64,000 bases of DNA, from assembly GCF_002879885.1 (NCBI RefSeq), contig NZ_PNYA01000018.1, positions 91,885-155,884 on the forward strand, read 5' to 3'. Position 1 is the first letter of the stretch; every line of letters begins with the position of its first letter. Shown in pieces: positions 34,024 through 42,477 of this stretch. A program made the translations under genes and the position numbers. The DNA is from Trinickia dabaoshanensis (GTDB lineage Bacteria > Pseudomonadota > Gammaproteobacteria > Burkholderiales > Burkholderiaceae). The notes beneath the pieces are model-generated. The model did no database searches, was not told the DNA's origin, and saw nothing but the letters and a program-made list of their open reading frames with translations.

Positions 34024-34821
34024 ATGAACGCCTCCGTGTCCGCTGCCCGCCGCCCGATCCGCGCTCTCGTATTGTTTGCCGGTGCGCTCGCCATGTTCTC
34101 CGTGCAAGGTGTCGCGCATGCCGACGAGCTCATCGTCTCGGCCGCCGCCAGTCTGACGAACGCTTTCCGCGAAGTGGCGACGGCATTCGAGAAAAGGCAT
34201 CCGGACACGAAGGTGGTACTGAATTTCGGCGCGTCCGATGTGCTGTTGCAGCAGATCGCCAACGGCGCCCCGGCCGACGTGTTCGCTTCGGCCGACGAAA
34301 CGGCAATGGATAAAGCCGTCGCCCAGAACGCCGTGGTACAGGGCACCCGCCATGATTTCGCGACGAACTCGCTCGTCATGATCGTCCCGGCCGACAGTCG
34401 TTTGAAGGTGCAGTCGGTGCGCGAGACGGTTGCGATGGCCGGGGTCAAACGCGTTGCCGTGGGGGATCCGGCGTCCGTGCCGGTCGGGCGCTATACGAAG
34501 GCCGCGCTCGAACACGACGGAAGCTGGGATGCGGTGAGCGCCAAAGCCGTGCTGGCCAATAACGTCCGCCAAGCGCTCGACTACGTTGCGCGCGGCGAGG
34601 TGGATGCCGGGTTCGTCTACGGCACCGATGCCGCGTTGATGCCGCAAAACGTCAAAGTCGCGATGAAGGTGCCCACCGGAACGCCGGTCACCTACCCGAT
34701 CGCTGTCGTGAAGGGTTCGGCTCATGCGGCGCAAGCCGGCGCGTTCGCCGATTGGGTCCTCTCGCCGCAAGGTCAGGCCATCCTCGCCAAGTACGGCTTC
34801 GAGCCGCCGGCGGGGCGTTGA
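34024..34821 (+). CDS. modA: Molybdate ABC transporter, periplasmic binding protein
   Basis: The 265-aa protein has a signal peptide (IRALVLFAGALAMFSVQGVAHA). ModA features follow: ELIVSAAASLTNAFREVA, where the Ser residues bind oxyanion, FNFGASDVLLQQIANGAPADVFASAD-like core (NFGASDVLLQQI), and the late GTPVTYPIAVVKGS. It binds molybdate in the periplasm for ModBC. An alternative ATG at 33994 would lengthen the N-region. It is 18 bp before modB, in one operon. Confidence 0.93.
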   Translation: MNASVSAARRPIRALVLFAGALAMFSVQGVAHADELIVSAAASLTNAFREVATAFEKRHPDTKVVLNFGASDVLLQQIANGAPADVFASADETAMDKAVAQNAVVQGTRHDFATNSLVMIVPADSRLKVQSVRETVAMAGVKRVAVGDPASVPVGRYTKAALEHDGSWDAVSAKAVLANNVRQALDYVARGEVDAGFVYGTDAALMPQNVKVAMKVPTGTPVTYPIAVVKGSAHAAQAGAFADWVLSPQGQAILAKYGFEPPAGR

Positions 34822-34839
34822 TCGGCTCTCGAGCACGTT

Positions 34840-35514
34840 ATGCAAGACGCTTGGATCCCACTCGCGTTATCGCTCAAAGTAGCCGGATGGGCTACGGCGC
34901 TGGACGCGGTCTTCGGCATCGCCGCGGGACTCGCGCTCGCGCGGTGGCGCTCGAACGCGCGTGATGTCGTCGATGCCCTGCTGACCCTTCCGCTCGTCAT
35001 GCCGCCGACGGTGCTCGGCTACTACCTGCTCGTCCTGCTGGGCCGGCGCGGCCCGATCGGCGCGTGGCTCGACACGTTCGGCATTCGTCTCGTCTTTACA
35101 TGGCAAGGGGCCGTGATCGCTTCGATGATCGCGGCGTTTCCGCTCGTGCTCAAAGCGGCGCGCTCGGCCTTCGAGGCCGTCGAGCCGCAATACGAGCACG
35201 CGGCGCGAACGCTCGGGATCGGCGAGGCGGCCTTGTTTTTCCGCGTGACGCTGCCGCTCGCCGCACGCGGGATTCTCGGCGGAGCGTTGCTCGCGTTCGC
35301 GCGCGCGCTAGGCGAGTTCGGCGCCACGCTGATGATCGCCGGCAACTTGCCGGGACGCACGCAGACGCTTTCGGTCGCGGTCTACTCGGCCGTGCAGGCA
35401 GGCGACGATCACACGGCGAACGTACTCGTCCTGATCACGTCGGTGGTCTGCGTCGCCGTGTTGCTGGTGGCGGGACGGCTCGTTCCGCAGCACAAGCTGC
35501 TGACGTCTCGATAG
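34840..35514 (+). CDS. modB: Molybdate ABC transporter permease
   Basis: The 224-aa permease has five membrane helices. The coupling loop RTLGIGEAALFFRVTLPLAA (EAA-type motif that docks on ModC) is followed by LAFARALGEFGATLMIAGNL, typical of ModB. Length matches the family (about 225). It lies 18 bp after modA and 14 bp before modC. Confidence 0.95.
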   Translation: MQDAWIPLALSLKVAGWATALDAVFGIAAGLALARWRSNARDVVDALLTLPLVMPPTVLGYYLLVLLGRRGPIGAWLDTFGIRLVFTWQGAVIASMIAAFPLVLKAARSAFEAVEPQYEHAARTLGIGEAALFFRVTLPLAARGILGGALLAFARALGEFGATLMIAGNLPGRTQTLSVAVYSAVQAGDDHTANVLVLITSVVCVAVLLVAGRLVPQHKLLTSR

Positions 35515-35528
35515 CTCGGCACGCCGCC

Positions 35529-36236
35529 ATGACGCTCACCGTCGACATCCGCAAAACGCTCGTGACGCGCGAGCGCCGCTTCGAACTCGCCGTTTCGTTT
35601 ACCGGTAGTTGCCAGCGCATCGTCCTGTTCGGACCGTCCGGCGCGGGCAAGACGTTGACGCTGCAAGCCGTCGCCGGGCTGCTCAGGCCCGATGCGGGCA
35701 CGATCATGCTAGGCGGCGTGCCGCTATTCGATGCCGCCCGCGGTATCGACGTGCCCACCCGCATGCGGGCAGCCGCTTATCTGTTCCAAGACTACGCCCT
35801 CTTTCCGCACCTGAACGTCAGGCAGAACGTCGGCTTTGCCCTGAAGCGCGGTTGGTTCAATCCGCGTTCGCGCGAAACCGCGCGTGAGATCGAGTACTGG
35901 CTCGATGCATTCGACTTGATCGCCGTCGCCGGGAGTTACCCCGCGCAACTGTCAGGCGGACAAAAGCAGCGCGTCGCGCTCGCACGCGCGCTCGTGGCCG
36001 AGCCGAAAATCTTGCTGCTGGATGAACCGTTCGCCGCGCTCGATGCGGGCATGCGCGACCGAATGCGCCGCGAACTGTCCGAGTTGCAGACGCGCTTGGA
36101 CATTCCGATGGTTCTCATCACGCACGATGAAGCCGACGTCGCGGCATTCGGCGATCAAGTCGTCCAATTGGCGCAAGGCAGCGTGCAGGAAGTGGCGCAC
36201 TACGAGGCGTTCGCCGCGCGCAACACACCGCGCTGA
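35529..36236 (+). CDS. modC: Molybdate ABC transporter ATPase, short form without TOBE/Mop domain
   Basis: The 235-aa ATPase has Walker A FGPSGAGKT, Q-loop YLFQDYALFPHL, signature LSGGQKQRVALARAL, Walker B ILLLDEPFAALD and the switch THDEAD. Standard ModC has about 350 residues with a C-terminal Mop/TOBE domain; this one stops after the ATPase core (AHYEAFAARNTPR). The stop is clean and no further TOBE sequence follows, since the convergent modE begins 40 bp on. ATG at 35529; an open frame upstream is the modB region out of frame. Confidence 0.93.
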   Translation: MTLTVDIRKTLVTRERRFELAVSFTGSCQRIVLFGPSGAGKTLTLQAVAGLLRPDAGTIMLGGVPLFDAARGIDVPTRMRAAAYLFQDYALFPHLNVRQNVGFALKRGWFNPRSRETAREIEYWLDAFDLIAVAGSYPAQLSGGQKQRVALARALVAEPKILLLDEPFAALDAGMRDRMRRELSELQTRLDIPMVLITHDEADVAAFGDQVVQLAQGSVQEVAHYEAFAARNTPR

Positions 36237-36276
36237 TCGTCCGCGGGCCAACGCGCGGCGCGCCATAAGACGTCGA

Positions 36277-37167
36277 TCAATCGGCCGTACCGAGAATCAC
36301 GCTCGACGCTTTGAACACCGCCGTCGCCCGCGTGCCCTGCGCGAGTCCGAGCGTATCGACACTCTCGTTGGTCACGATTGCGGTGATCACGGTCGAATTG
36401 AGGTCGGGCGATCCGCCCTCCGCGCTATCGAGCGCCAACGACACTTCGGCGTTGACCGCGCCGCGCGTCACTTGCGTGACCACGCCGCGCAGTTGATTGC
36501 GGGCCGACAAACGCAGCGGCTGTCCGGCGTCGGTGTCGTCCGCAACCAGCATCACCCATGACGCCTTCACGAGCGCGAAGGCCGGCGCGCCAACCGCCAG
36601 CCCAAGCGTTTCCGTGCTTTCGTGCGTGACCACGGCAACGATCGGCTGCCCGCCGGGGAGCGCAAGCGTGATTTCGTCGTTGACGCTGCCGCGCTTGACG
36701 CGCGAGACGATTCCGTAAAGCTGGTTGCGAGCGCTCGTCTTCATGCCGATTCTCCCGATCAATGCCCAATCGCCGGCGAAATGTTCGATTGCGGCACTCG
36801 CGCGTTCGATGAACTTGCGATGTTCGCGCTCTACGGCATCGAACGTCTCGATCAGGCGGTGCGCGCGCGGCGTGAGGGTCGTGCCGCCACCGCCCTTACC
36901 GCCCACGGCTCGCATGACGAGCGGTTCGCCCGCCAGGTTGTTCATGACATCGACAGCATCCCACGCGGCCTTATAGCTCATGCCGACGGCTTTCGCGGCG
37001 GACGTGATCGAACCGGTATCGCGGATCGCGGCCAGCAAGGCGATGCGCGCCGCGCCGCCCAACGTTTGCTGCCCCGCGCGCAACCACACCGATCCGCCCA
37101 ACTCGAGCGGCGCCGTACTGTTGCCGCTCGAGGCGGATTGAGCCGGAGACGGGCGTGGATCGCTCAT
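36277..37167 (-). CDS. modE: Molybdate-responsive regulator ModE
   Basis: The 296-aa protein has an N-terminal winged helix of ModE type (ARIALLAAIRDTGSITSAAK, VGMSYKAAWDAVDVMNN, GGKGGGGTTLTPRAHRLI). Two tandem Mop/TOBE domains follow (ARNQLYGIVSRVKRGSVND and ARNQLRGVVTQVTRGAVNA) that bind molybdate. With molybdate it normally represses modABC. It converges with modC. The ATG at 37167 (MSDPRPSPAQ) is chosen because residues upstream are not conserved-looking. Confidence 0.93.
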   Translation of the reverse strand: MSDPRPSPAQSASSGNSTAPLELGGSVWLRAGQQTLGGAARIALLAAIRDTGSITSAAKAVGMSYKAAWDAVDVMNNLAGEPLVMRAVGGKGGGGTTLTPRAHRLIETFDAVEREHRKFIERASAAIEHFAGDWALIGRIGMKTSARNQLYGIVSRVKRGSVNDEITLALPGGQPIVAVVTHESTETLGLAVGAPAFALVKASWVMLVADDTDAGQPLRLSARNQLRGVVTQVTRGAVNAEVSLALDSAEGGSPDLNSTVITAIVTNESVDTLGLAQGTRATAVFKASSVILGTAD

Positions 37168-37272
37168 GAGTTCATAGGAAGGCGGAAAGGATGCGGCAAT
37201 TATAGGCGGCCTGTGCGAGCCCTTCTCGTCGCGCGCGACGGGCGACGCCACGGCATGCGCCTGGCGGACCGG

Positions 37273-39078
37273 CTATGACTCGCGCGCGATCTTAGGTTTG
37301 CCGAGTTCCTGTAAGAGTCGCTCGCCTTCGATCGCCGACCATCGATTGACTGCCTCGCACCATCCCCGCGCGAAGCCGTGCGCGTAAGGCGATACGTCCA
37401 GCGCTTCGAGAAACTGCAATGCCGCGGTGGCGTCGCTGCCGTCGCCCAACACGCTCTGGATTCGGCCAAGCTGTTTCGACAGCGCGCGCCGTGTCTTGTG
37501 CGACGCAAGCGATTCGAAGAACTCCAGCGTGTAGCGCAGGCGCTTGGCTTCGATTCGTCGACGATGCCGCTCGGCCGGCGTCAATTCGGTGAGCGCCGGC
37601 TTTTCGATCAAGCGCGCGTAGTGCTTGCGCACGCGCTTAGCCGCGTAGCGAACAAGCGATTTGTCCACCATGTCGACAGGGCCGTGCGAGAACCGGAGAG
37701 AGGCCAGCCATTGCAGCCAGGCGAGGGAAAGCGCCGCGTACCGGCGCGAGCGCAGCGCGGCGCGCACCTGCTCGCGCGCTTCGTGGCGGCGGACGGCCGC
37801 GCGCGCTTGCAGCGACGTCCAAGTCGCCGCATCGACATCCGCGCCGGCCAATGCGGGCAAAGTAGCGTCGACGAATACGTCCAAATCGCGCGCTTGCCCG
37901 AGCAAGCCGCCCAGCCAATCGAGCTCGGGAACGATCGTGCGCTCCCATCGCTCGTCGGCCCACTTCGGAAACGTCTTGAGCAAGGTCTTCAGCCGGCGCA
38001 ATGCCACCCGCATCTGGTGCACGAATTCGGTCTCGGTACCGCTGCCGTCTCGCACCCCCGCCTCATTACCGAACCACTGCCGCGCCACGGCGCCTGCGAT
38101 CGCGACGAGCGCCTCGTGCGGGGTCTTCACGTTCGACAAATCGGTGCGCGTGGCACGAGCCGGCTCGTTGCCCGCGCTAGCCGCGCATGCGCGTTCGCAG
38201 CCGCCTTGCAAGACCGGGAAGACGGGCAACGCATCGGCCAATGCACCGGCCGCCGCGAACAGCGCGCGTACGGCACCCCATTCGGACCTAGCCCGCTCGT
38301 CCAGTTCGGCGGCGGCGTTTTTGTCGATTTCGGCACGCTCGGCTTGGACCTCGGCCGCCGCGCTCGGCGCCGCCACTTCCCTTTCTTGGGGAGCCGGGGC
38401 TTGCTCGATTCGAGAAATGAGCCGCAACTCGCAAAACGCGATCGGCCGTTGCCGCTGCTCAGCCGACTCCGCATCGATACTGTCGTAAAGCGCGCGCGCA
38501 TCGCTAAGTTCGATATCGACGACAGCGCCGTCGGCACCGCTCCAGCGCCACGTGCCGCGGCGAATCGCCAGCGCCGGTGACGGCGCGAGTTTGCCGGGTT
38601 TGCCGAGGGCATCCTTGAGGACTTGTGGAAATGCCTCGGTGAACGCTAGCGCCACGCCGGCTTCGAGCGGTTCGTCGCACGCGGTCTCGCATCGCCGGAC
38701 GCCGGGCGTCAACTCGTGCGCCCGCTCCGCCCGGATGTGGCGCGTACCGTCGCCGGCCGCCGTCAACATGACGCGCCAGGCCCCCTCCGGCTCGACGAAT
38801 GCTCGCGCCGTCGAGCGTTCGAAGGCACTCGTCGCCTCGATCCCCGGCATTCTGCCGAGTGCGGCGGCGATCGCGGTGCCGGCGTCGTCAGGCTCGCCCT
38901 GCGTGGCGCTTGCGCTCGTGCGGGATGCGCGCTTGCGCTGCGCGGGCGCACTGCCGCGCGCGGCTGCCTGCGGAGCGCGTGTCCGGCGGCTCGGAGCGCC
39001 CGGTTTAACCGGACCGGCCATCCACTCCTTCGCCGAGATAGCTTCGAGCCCAAGCACGAGTTCGACGGTGCTCGACAT
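37273..39078 (-). CDS. CHAD-domain protein with a degenerate CYTH region
   Basis: The 601-aa protein begins STVELVLGLEA, where a CYTH domain would have its ExExK signature; that signature is absent. A long Ala/Arg-rich insert follows, then fragments of a CYTH-like fold (PSPALAIRRGTWRW, VDIELSDARALYD). The C-terminal CHAD domain (about 320-590) is well formed: FVHQMRVALRRLKTLLKTF, LLGQARDLDVFVD, RIEAKRLRYTLEFFESLA. CHAD domains bind polyphosphate and often localise to polyphosphate granules. Loss of the CYTH catalytic motif suggests a binding rather than triphosphatase role. The start at 39078 is preferred over one nine codons upstream. Confidence 0.86.
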   Translation of the reverse strand: MSSTVELVLGLEAISAKEWMAGPVKPGAPSRRTRAPQAAARGSAPAQRKRASRTSASATQGEPDDAGTAIAAALGRMPGIEATSAFERSTARAFVEPEGAWRVMLTAAGDGTRHIRAERAHELTPGVRRCETACDEPLEAGVALAFTEAFPQVLKDALGKPGKLAPSPALAIRRGTWRWSGADGAVVDIELSDARALYDSIDAESAEQRQRPIAFCELRLISRIEQAPAPQEREVAAPSAAAEVQAERAEIDKNAAAELDERARSEWGAVRALFAAAGALADALPVFPVLQGGCERACAASAGNEPARATRTDLSNVKTPHEALVAIAGAVARQWFGNEAGVRDGSGTETEFVHQMRVALRRLKTLLKTFPKWADERWERTIVPELDWLGGLLGQARDLDVFVDATLPALAGADVDAATWTSLQARAAVRRHEAREQVRAALRSRRYAALSLAWLQWLASLRFSHGPVDMVDKSLVRYAAKRVRKHYARLIEKPALTELTPAERHRRRIEAKRLRYTLEFFESLASHKTRRALSKQLGRIQSVLGDGSDATAALQFLEALDVSPYAHGFARGWCEAVNRWSAIEGERLLQELGKPKIARES

Positions 39079-39160
39079 GCTTGCGCCCTCCCGGCTGATG
39101 TGCACCCTTCATGATAGTCACGTCTGCGGCCGAGGGGTTTGATGCAACGTAAGCGAGCGC

Positions 39161-39196
39161 TCGTTCCCCACGAGGAACGACGCCCGCGAGGCGGGC
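39161..39196 (-). terminator. Two adjacent hairpins downstream of the tautomerase gene
   Basis: GCCCGC/GCGGGC (39182-39187 and 39191-39196) and TCGTTCC/GGAACGA (39161-39167 and 39174-39180) form two stems beginning 13 bp after the tautomerase stop. Neither has a U-tract. Together they probably end the transcript before the CHAD gene. Confidence 0.45.
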
Positions 39197-39209
39197 AGCA
39201 ACCGCCCGG

Positions 39210-39596
39210 TCACTGCGGGACGTACTGCGCCTCGCCGTTGCCGAACGACCAATTCTCGGGCAACACCTCCACGAGATTGATGAAAACGTCTTCCTTCCTG
39301 ATGCCGGGATCTTCGGCCAACAACTCGACGATACGGCGATACAGCGCGCGCTTTTTCTCGAGCGGCCTCGTGTTGCTCACCGTCAACTGGATCAGCACGA
39401 ACCCGTCGCTGCGCTCGATACCGAGGTAGCTGCGGTTGTAAATCAAGTCCTGCGGCCCATGCTCGGTCAGGACCATGAATTGATCGTCCTTCGGCACGTT
39501 GAAGGTTTCGACCAGCGCGCGCAACACGCCGTCGGCCAATCCTTTCTTGTATTGAGCGGTGCGGCCGGCGGGCAGCGAAATACGAGCGAGCGGCAT
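39210..39596 (-). CDS. Tautomerase-superfamily protein (MSAD/4-OT-like)
   Basis: The 128-aa protein has the superfamily's essential Pro directly after the initiator Met (MPLARISLPAG), which becomes the N-terminal catalytic base. LADGVLRALVETFNVPKDDQF, YNRSYLGIERSDGFVLIQ and RIVELLAEDPGIRKEDVFI follow, matching the Tautomerase_2 / malonate-semialdehyde-decarboxylase-like group. The substrate is unknown. It is divergent from a LysR gene with paired inverted repeats between, so it is probably that regulator's target. Confidence 0.88.
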   Translation of the reverse strand: MPLARISLPAGRTAQYKKGLADGVLRALVETFNVPKDDQFMVLTEHGPQDLIYNRSYLGIERSDGFVLIQLTVSNTRPLEKKRALYRRIVELLAEDPGIRKEDVFINLVEVLPENWSFGNGEAQYVPQ

Positions 39597-39657
39597 GACG
39601 TTTCTCCTTGTTCAGTGTTCGATGTAGCGAGGATACGAAGCCTTTGCCATAATGAAC

Positions 39658-39698
39658 AGAAATCAAACGTGATTTCTTTCATTTTCAATTGAAATGAA
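39658..39698. promoter_or_regulatory. Two inverted repeats between tautomerase and lysR genes (LysR operator)
   Basis: AGAAATC (39658-39664) and GATTTCT (39671-39677) form a perfect 7-bp inverted repeat with a 6-nt spacer. TTCATTT (39678-39684) and AAATGAA (39692-39698) form a second, centred on the palindrome TTTCAATTGAAA and covering the lysR start codon. This arrangement, in an AT-rich 97-bp divergent gap, fits LysR binding sites with autoregulation. Confidence 0.65.
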
Positions 39699-40569
39699 TC
39701 TTCTCGATCTCGACGCCGTCCGGGCGTTCGTCCACGTTGCCGACCTGCGCAGTTTCACCCGTGCAGCCGATCTGCTCGGCACGACGCAATCGGCTGTCAG
39801 CCTCAAGGTCAAGCGGTTGGAAGCCCATATCGGCAAGCCGCTGTTCGAGCGCACCCCACGCTCGGTGCGCCTGGCACCAGCCGGCGGCGCGTTCTTGGAT
39901 GCGGCCCGCGAACTGCTCGAGGCGCACGAGCGGGCGCTCGGGTCGCTCGGCACGGAACGCCGGCGGCTGAAGATCGGGCTCAGCGAACACGTTGCCGGGC
40001 CCGACCTCGCGCCGATCGTCGCCAGCCTCTATCGGCACGATCCGCGGCTCGTGATCGAAATGCATCTGGACTCGTCCGCCATGCTCGTCGCTCAGTACGA
40101 CGATCGAAGACTCGATGCGGCGATCGTGCGCCACGAACCCGAGGAAGTCGCGGCGCGCGCGGCGCAAAACGGCGGCACGCCGGACGGCGAGGCGTTGTTC
40201 GTCGAACCGCTAGCCTGGCTCGCCGCATCGCATTGGGCACCCGCAGCCGGGGCACCGCTGCCGCTCGCCGTGCTCTCGGGACCGTGCGGCGTGCGCGTCA
40301 CCGCGCAACGGGCGCTCGAACGCGCGTCGATCGAATGGGAAGAAACGTTCGTGGGCGGCGGGATCGCCGCGATCGGGGCCGCGCTCTCCGCTGGCCTCGC
40401 GGTGTCGGCATTGGCCCGGCGCATTGCGCCGCCGGGAGTCGTGGATGTCGGCGAAAAATTCGGGCTGCCGCCGTTGCCCGAATCGCATGTCGTCCTGTAC
40501 TCGCGCGTACGAGATCCGCGCTCGATCGACGCCCTGAGGATGCTGGCCAAGTCGCTGGCCCGGGGATGA
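39694..40569 (+). CDS. LysR-family transcriptional regulator
   Basis: The 291-aa protein starts with the LysR helix-turn-helix (LDAVRAFVHVADLRSFTRAA, LLGTTQSAVSLKVKRLEAHI, LFERTPRSVRLAPAG). A periplasmic-binding-like effector domain follows from about residue 90. It diverges from the tautomerase gene, which it probably controls in response to a small molecule. The start codon lies inside an inverted repeat, suggesting negative autoregulation. Confidence 0.93.
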   Translation: MNLLDLDAVRAFVHVADLRSFTRAADLLGTTQSAVSLKVKRLEAHIGKPLFERTPRSVRLAPAGGAFLDAARELLEAHERALGSLGTERRRLKIGLSEHVAGPDLAPIVASLYRHDPRLVIEMHLDSSAMLVAQYDDRRLDAAIVRHEPEEVAARAAQNGGTPDGEALFVEPLAWLAASHWAPAAGAPLPLAVLSGPCGVRVTAQRALERASIEWEETFVGGGIAAIGAALSAGLAVSALARRIAPPGVVDVGEKFGLPPLPESHVVLYSRVRDPRSIDALRMLAKSLARG

Positions 40570-40632
40570 GCGGTGAGCGGTGAGCGGCGGTAGGGACCGT
40601 CCGCCTGACCGGCTCCTTGCTATTCGCGCCGC

Positions 40633-41079
40633 TCAGCGCGTGTCGATCCGGTATTGAACGAATTCGCTGCGCGGCGTATAGCTGTCGTACAGACCGCGCG
40701 CCCGGTAGTTGTTCTCCTTCGTCGTCCAGTACACGCGCGACCAGCCTTGGCGCCGCGCCTCGTCCAGCAGCCAGTCGATCAATTGGCGCCCCACACCGCC
40801 CGCCCGGATCGCCGGATCGACGAACAAGTCCTGCAGGTAGCAAACCGGCGTAAGCAGCGACGTGCTCTCGTGGATGACGTAGTTGGCGATGCCGACCACC
40901 GTGCCGTCTCGTTCGGCAACGATCGCATGAACGGGTGAACGTTCGTCGAGAATGCGCGACCAAGCATGCCGGGTGACCGGTTCGGAAGGTTCACGTTCGT
41001 AAAATCGCGTATAGCCGTCCCAGAGCTCGCGCCAGCGCGCTTCGTCGCGCGCTTCGATCCTGCGTATCGTGGTGGTCAT
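40633..41079 (-). CDS. GNAT-family N-acetyltransferase
   Basis: The 148-aa protein has a GNAT fold: IRRIEARDEARWRELWDGYT at the N-terminus, strand 4 CYLQDLFVDPAIRAGGVG leading into the acetyl-CoA pyrophosphate loop (R/G-x-G-V-G-R), then LLDEARRQGWSRVYWTTKE and YDSYTPRSEFVQYRI. It resembles small-molecule or polyamine-type acetyltransferases; the substrate is unknown. It converges with the LysR gene and diverges from the toxin-antitoxin operon. Confidence 0.88.
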   Translation of the reverse strand: MTTTIRRIEARDEARWRELWDGYTRFYEREPSEPVTRHAWSRILDERSPVHAIVAERDGTVVGIANYVIHESTSLLTPVCYLQDLFVDPAIRAGGVGRQLIDWLLDEARRQGWSRVYWTTKENNYRARGLYDSYTPRSEFVQYRIDTR

Positions 41080-41231
41080 CGAATCGCTTCCCCCGTCAAT
41101 GCCGTCAATGGAATGTGAACTCTGCGCTCGATGCGCGTGCCGTCAATCTACCCGTACTCTCTAGAAGACGCATGCTTCATCTAACCGATTGCTCGACTGT
41201 CGCTCGAGCGCCACTTGCGCTCAGTATCGCC

Positions 41232-41259
41232 TTGCATTAATCCATAAATAGACTAAGAT
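41232..41259 (+). promoter_or_regulatory. Promoter of the RES-Xre toxin-antitoxin operon
   Basis: TTGCAT (41232-41237) and TAAGAT (41254-41259), 16 bp apart, lie about 30 bp before the antitoxin start in an unusually AT-rich patch. This fits a sigma70 promoter, probably autorepressed by the antitoxin. Confidence 0.5.
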
Positions 41260-41287
41260 CGAATCGAGGTTCAATTAGAGATCGATC

Positions 41288-41737
41288 ATGTCGCCTGCCG
41301 CCACACATCGCTTGTCCGCCGCCTATGCGCATGCGCGTGGCCAGGAACCCCTCGCCGCGCCGTCGATCGCGGACATGTCCGCGGCCGGCCTGCGCGCGTT
41401 CTTCAACATCGCCCGAGACTGGGGGCTTGGCATCGACGAACAAATCGTGTTGCTGGGATCGCCCGGCCGCTCGACGTTCTTCAAATGGAAAGCCGCTCCT
41501 GCTTCCGCCCGGCTGTCGCGCGATACGCTCGAGCGTCTGTCGCTGCTGCTCGGCATCTACAAGGCCCTGCAAATCCTACTGCCCGAACCTGCCGCGGCCG
41601 ATGCATGGGTCAAGCGCGCCAATAGCGCGCCGCCGTTCGGCGGCAGCAGCGCACTCGATCGAATGCTCGCCGGCAATGTGAGCGACCTCGTCGCCGTACG
41701 GCAATATCTCGACGCGATGCGAGGCGGCTGGGCGTGA
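41288..41737 (+). CDS. Xre/MbcA/ParS-type antitoxin (DUF2384)
   Basis: The 149-aa protein has an N-terminal helix-turn-helix-like part (AGLRAFFNIARDWGLGIDEQ, ILLGSPGRSTFFKWK-type residues around GSPGRSTFFKWK) and a C-terminal MbcA/ParS/Xre toxin-binding domain (LSLLLGIYKALQILLPEP, DAWVKRANSAPPFGGSSALD, MLAGNVSDLVAVRQYLDAMR). Such proteins neutralise RES-domain toxins and repress their own operon. Its stop overlaps the toxin's GTG start, the standard coupling for this class. Confidence 0.92.
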   Translation: MSPAATHRLSAAYAHARGQEPLAAPSIADMSAAGLRAFFNIARDWGLGIDEQIVLLGSPGRSTFFKWKAAPASARLSRDTLERLSLLLGIYKALQILLPEPAAADAWVKRANSAPPFGGSSALDRMLAGNVSDLVAVRQYLDAMRGGWA

Positions 41738-42438
41738 CGACGGACGAACGCCGCACTCAAGCCACGCATCTCGCCCGTATCGATTGGACGCCGGCGTACC
41801 GCGTCATCCCCACGCGCTTTCCGGCGGTGAATCTGTTCGATCGTGTCGCTTCGTCGGAGGATTTCGAGGCGTTATACGCGCTGGAAGCGATGACGAACGA
41901 TCGACTGCGCAACGAGGTGGGCGAACTCGATCTCGTTCCACCCGAAGAGCGCTGCTTTGGGCCCGGGTGCGGGCCGATCATGGCGGCGTTCACGCATTTG
42001 AACCCGCTCGGCAGCCGATTCTCGGACGGCAGTTACGGGGTTTTCTACTGCGCGCGCGAGGCGCGAACGGCTGTCGCCGAGACGCGATACCACTCTGGCC
42101 TCTTCCTCGCCGCGACGAAACAAGCGCCGCTGCGCCAGCAAATGCGCCTCTATACGGTACACGCACGCGGGGAAGCGATCGATTTGCGCAACGACCCGGC
42201 CCTCGATCCCGCCGTGCTTTCGCCGATCGATTATTCGGCGGGCCAAGCGCTCGGGCGGCGGTATCGGCAAGCGGGCGCCGCGGGCATCGTCTATCCGTCC
42301 GTGCGCGATCCGTCGGGCGAATGCTTGGCCGCGTTCAAGACGACGCTGTTGCGCGACTGCCGTCATGCCGCTTATTTGGAATACAACTGGAACGGCAGCG
42401 CCATCGACAGCGTTTTCGAGTTGAATCAGATCGGGTAA
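41734..42438 (+). CDS. RES-domain toxin (NAD-degrading)
   Basis: The 234-aa toxin has RES-domain features: YRVIPTRFPAVNLFDRVA, the Arg/Glu/Ser-type active-site segments SRFSDGSYGVFYCAREARTA and VAETRYHSGLF, and IVYPSVRDPSGECLAAFK. RES toxins deplete cellular NAD+. It is longer than typical RES proteins (about 150-200 aa) because of an N-terminal extension seen in the MbcT-like group. GTG start at 41734 overlaps the antitoxin stop (GTGA). Confidence 0.92.
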   Translation: MTTDERRTQATHLARIDWTPAYRVIPTRFPAVNLFDRVASSEDFEALYALEAMTNDRLRNEVGELDLVPPEERCFGPGCGPIMAAFTHLNPLGSRFSDGSYGVFYCAREARTAVAETRYHSGLFLAATKQAPLRQQMRLYTVHARGEAIDLRNDPALDPAVLSPIDYSAGQALGRRYRQAGAAGIVYPSVRDPSGECLAAFKTTLLRDCRHAAYLEYNWNGSAIDSVFELNQIG

Positions 42439-42477
42439 TGCCGCGCGGCACGCGCATAAGCGCATCCGGGCAACGAC

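Noticed and set aside
35064..35528. Longer start for modC within modB
   Set aside because: The extension is modB read out of frame; ModC sequence starts at MTLTVDIRK.
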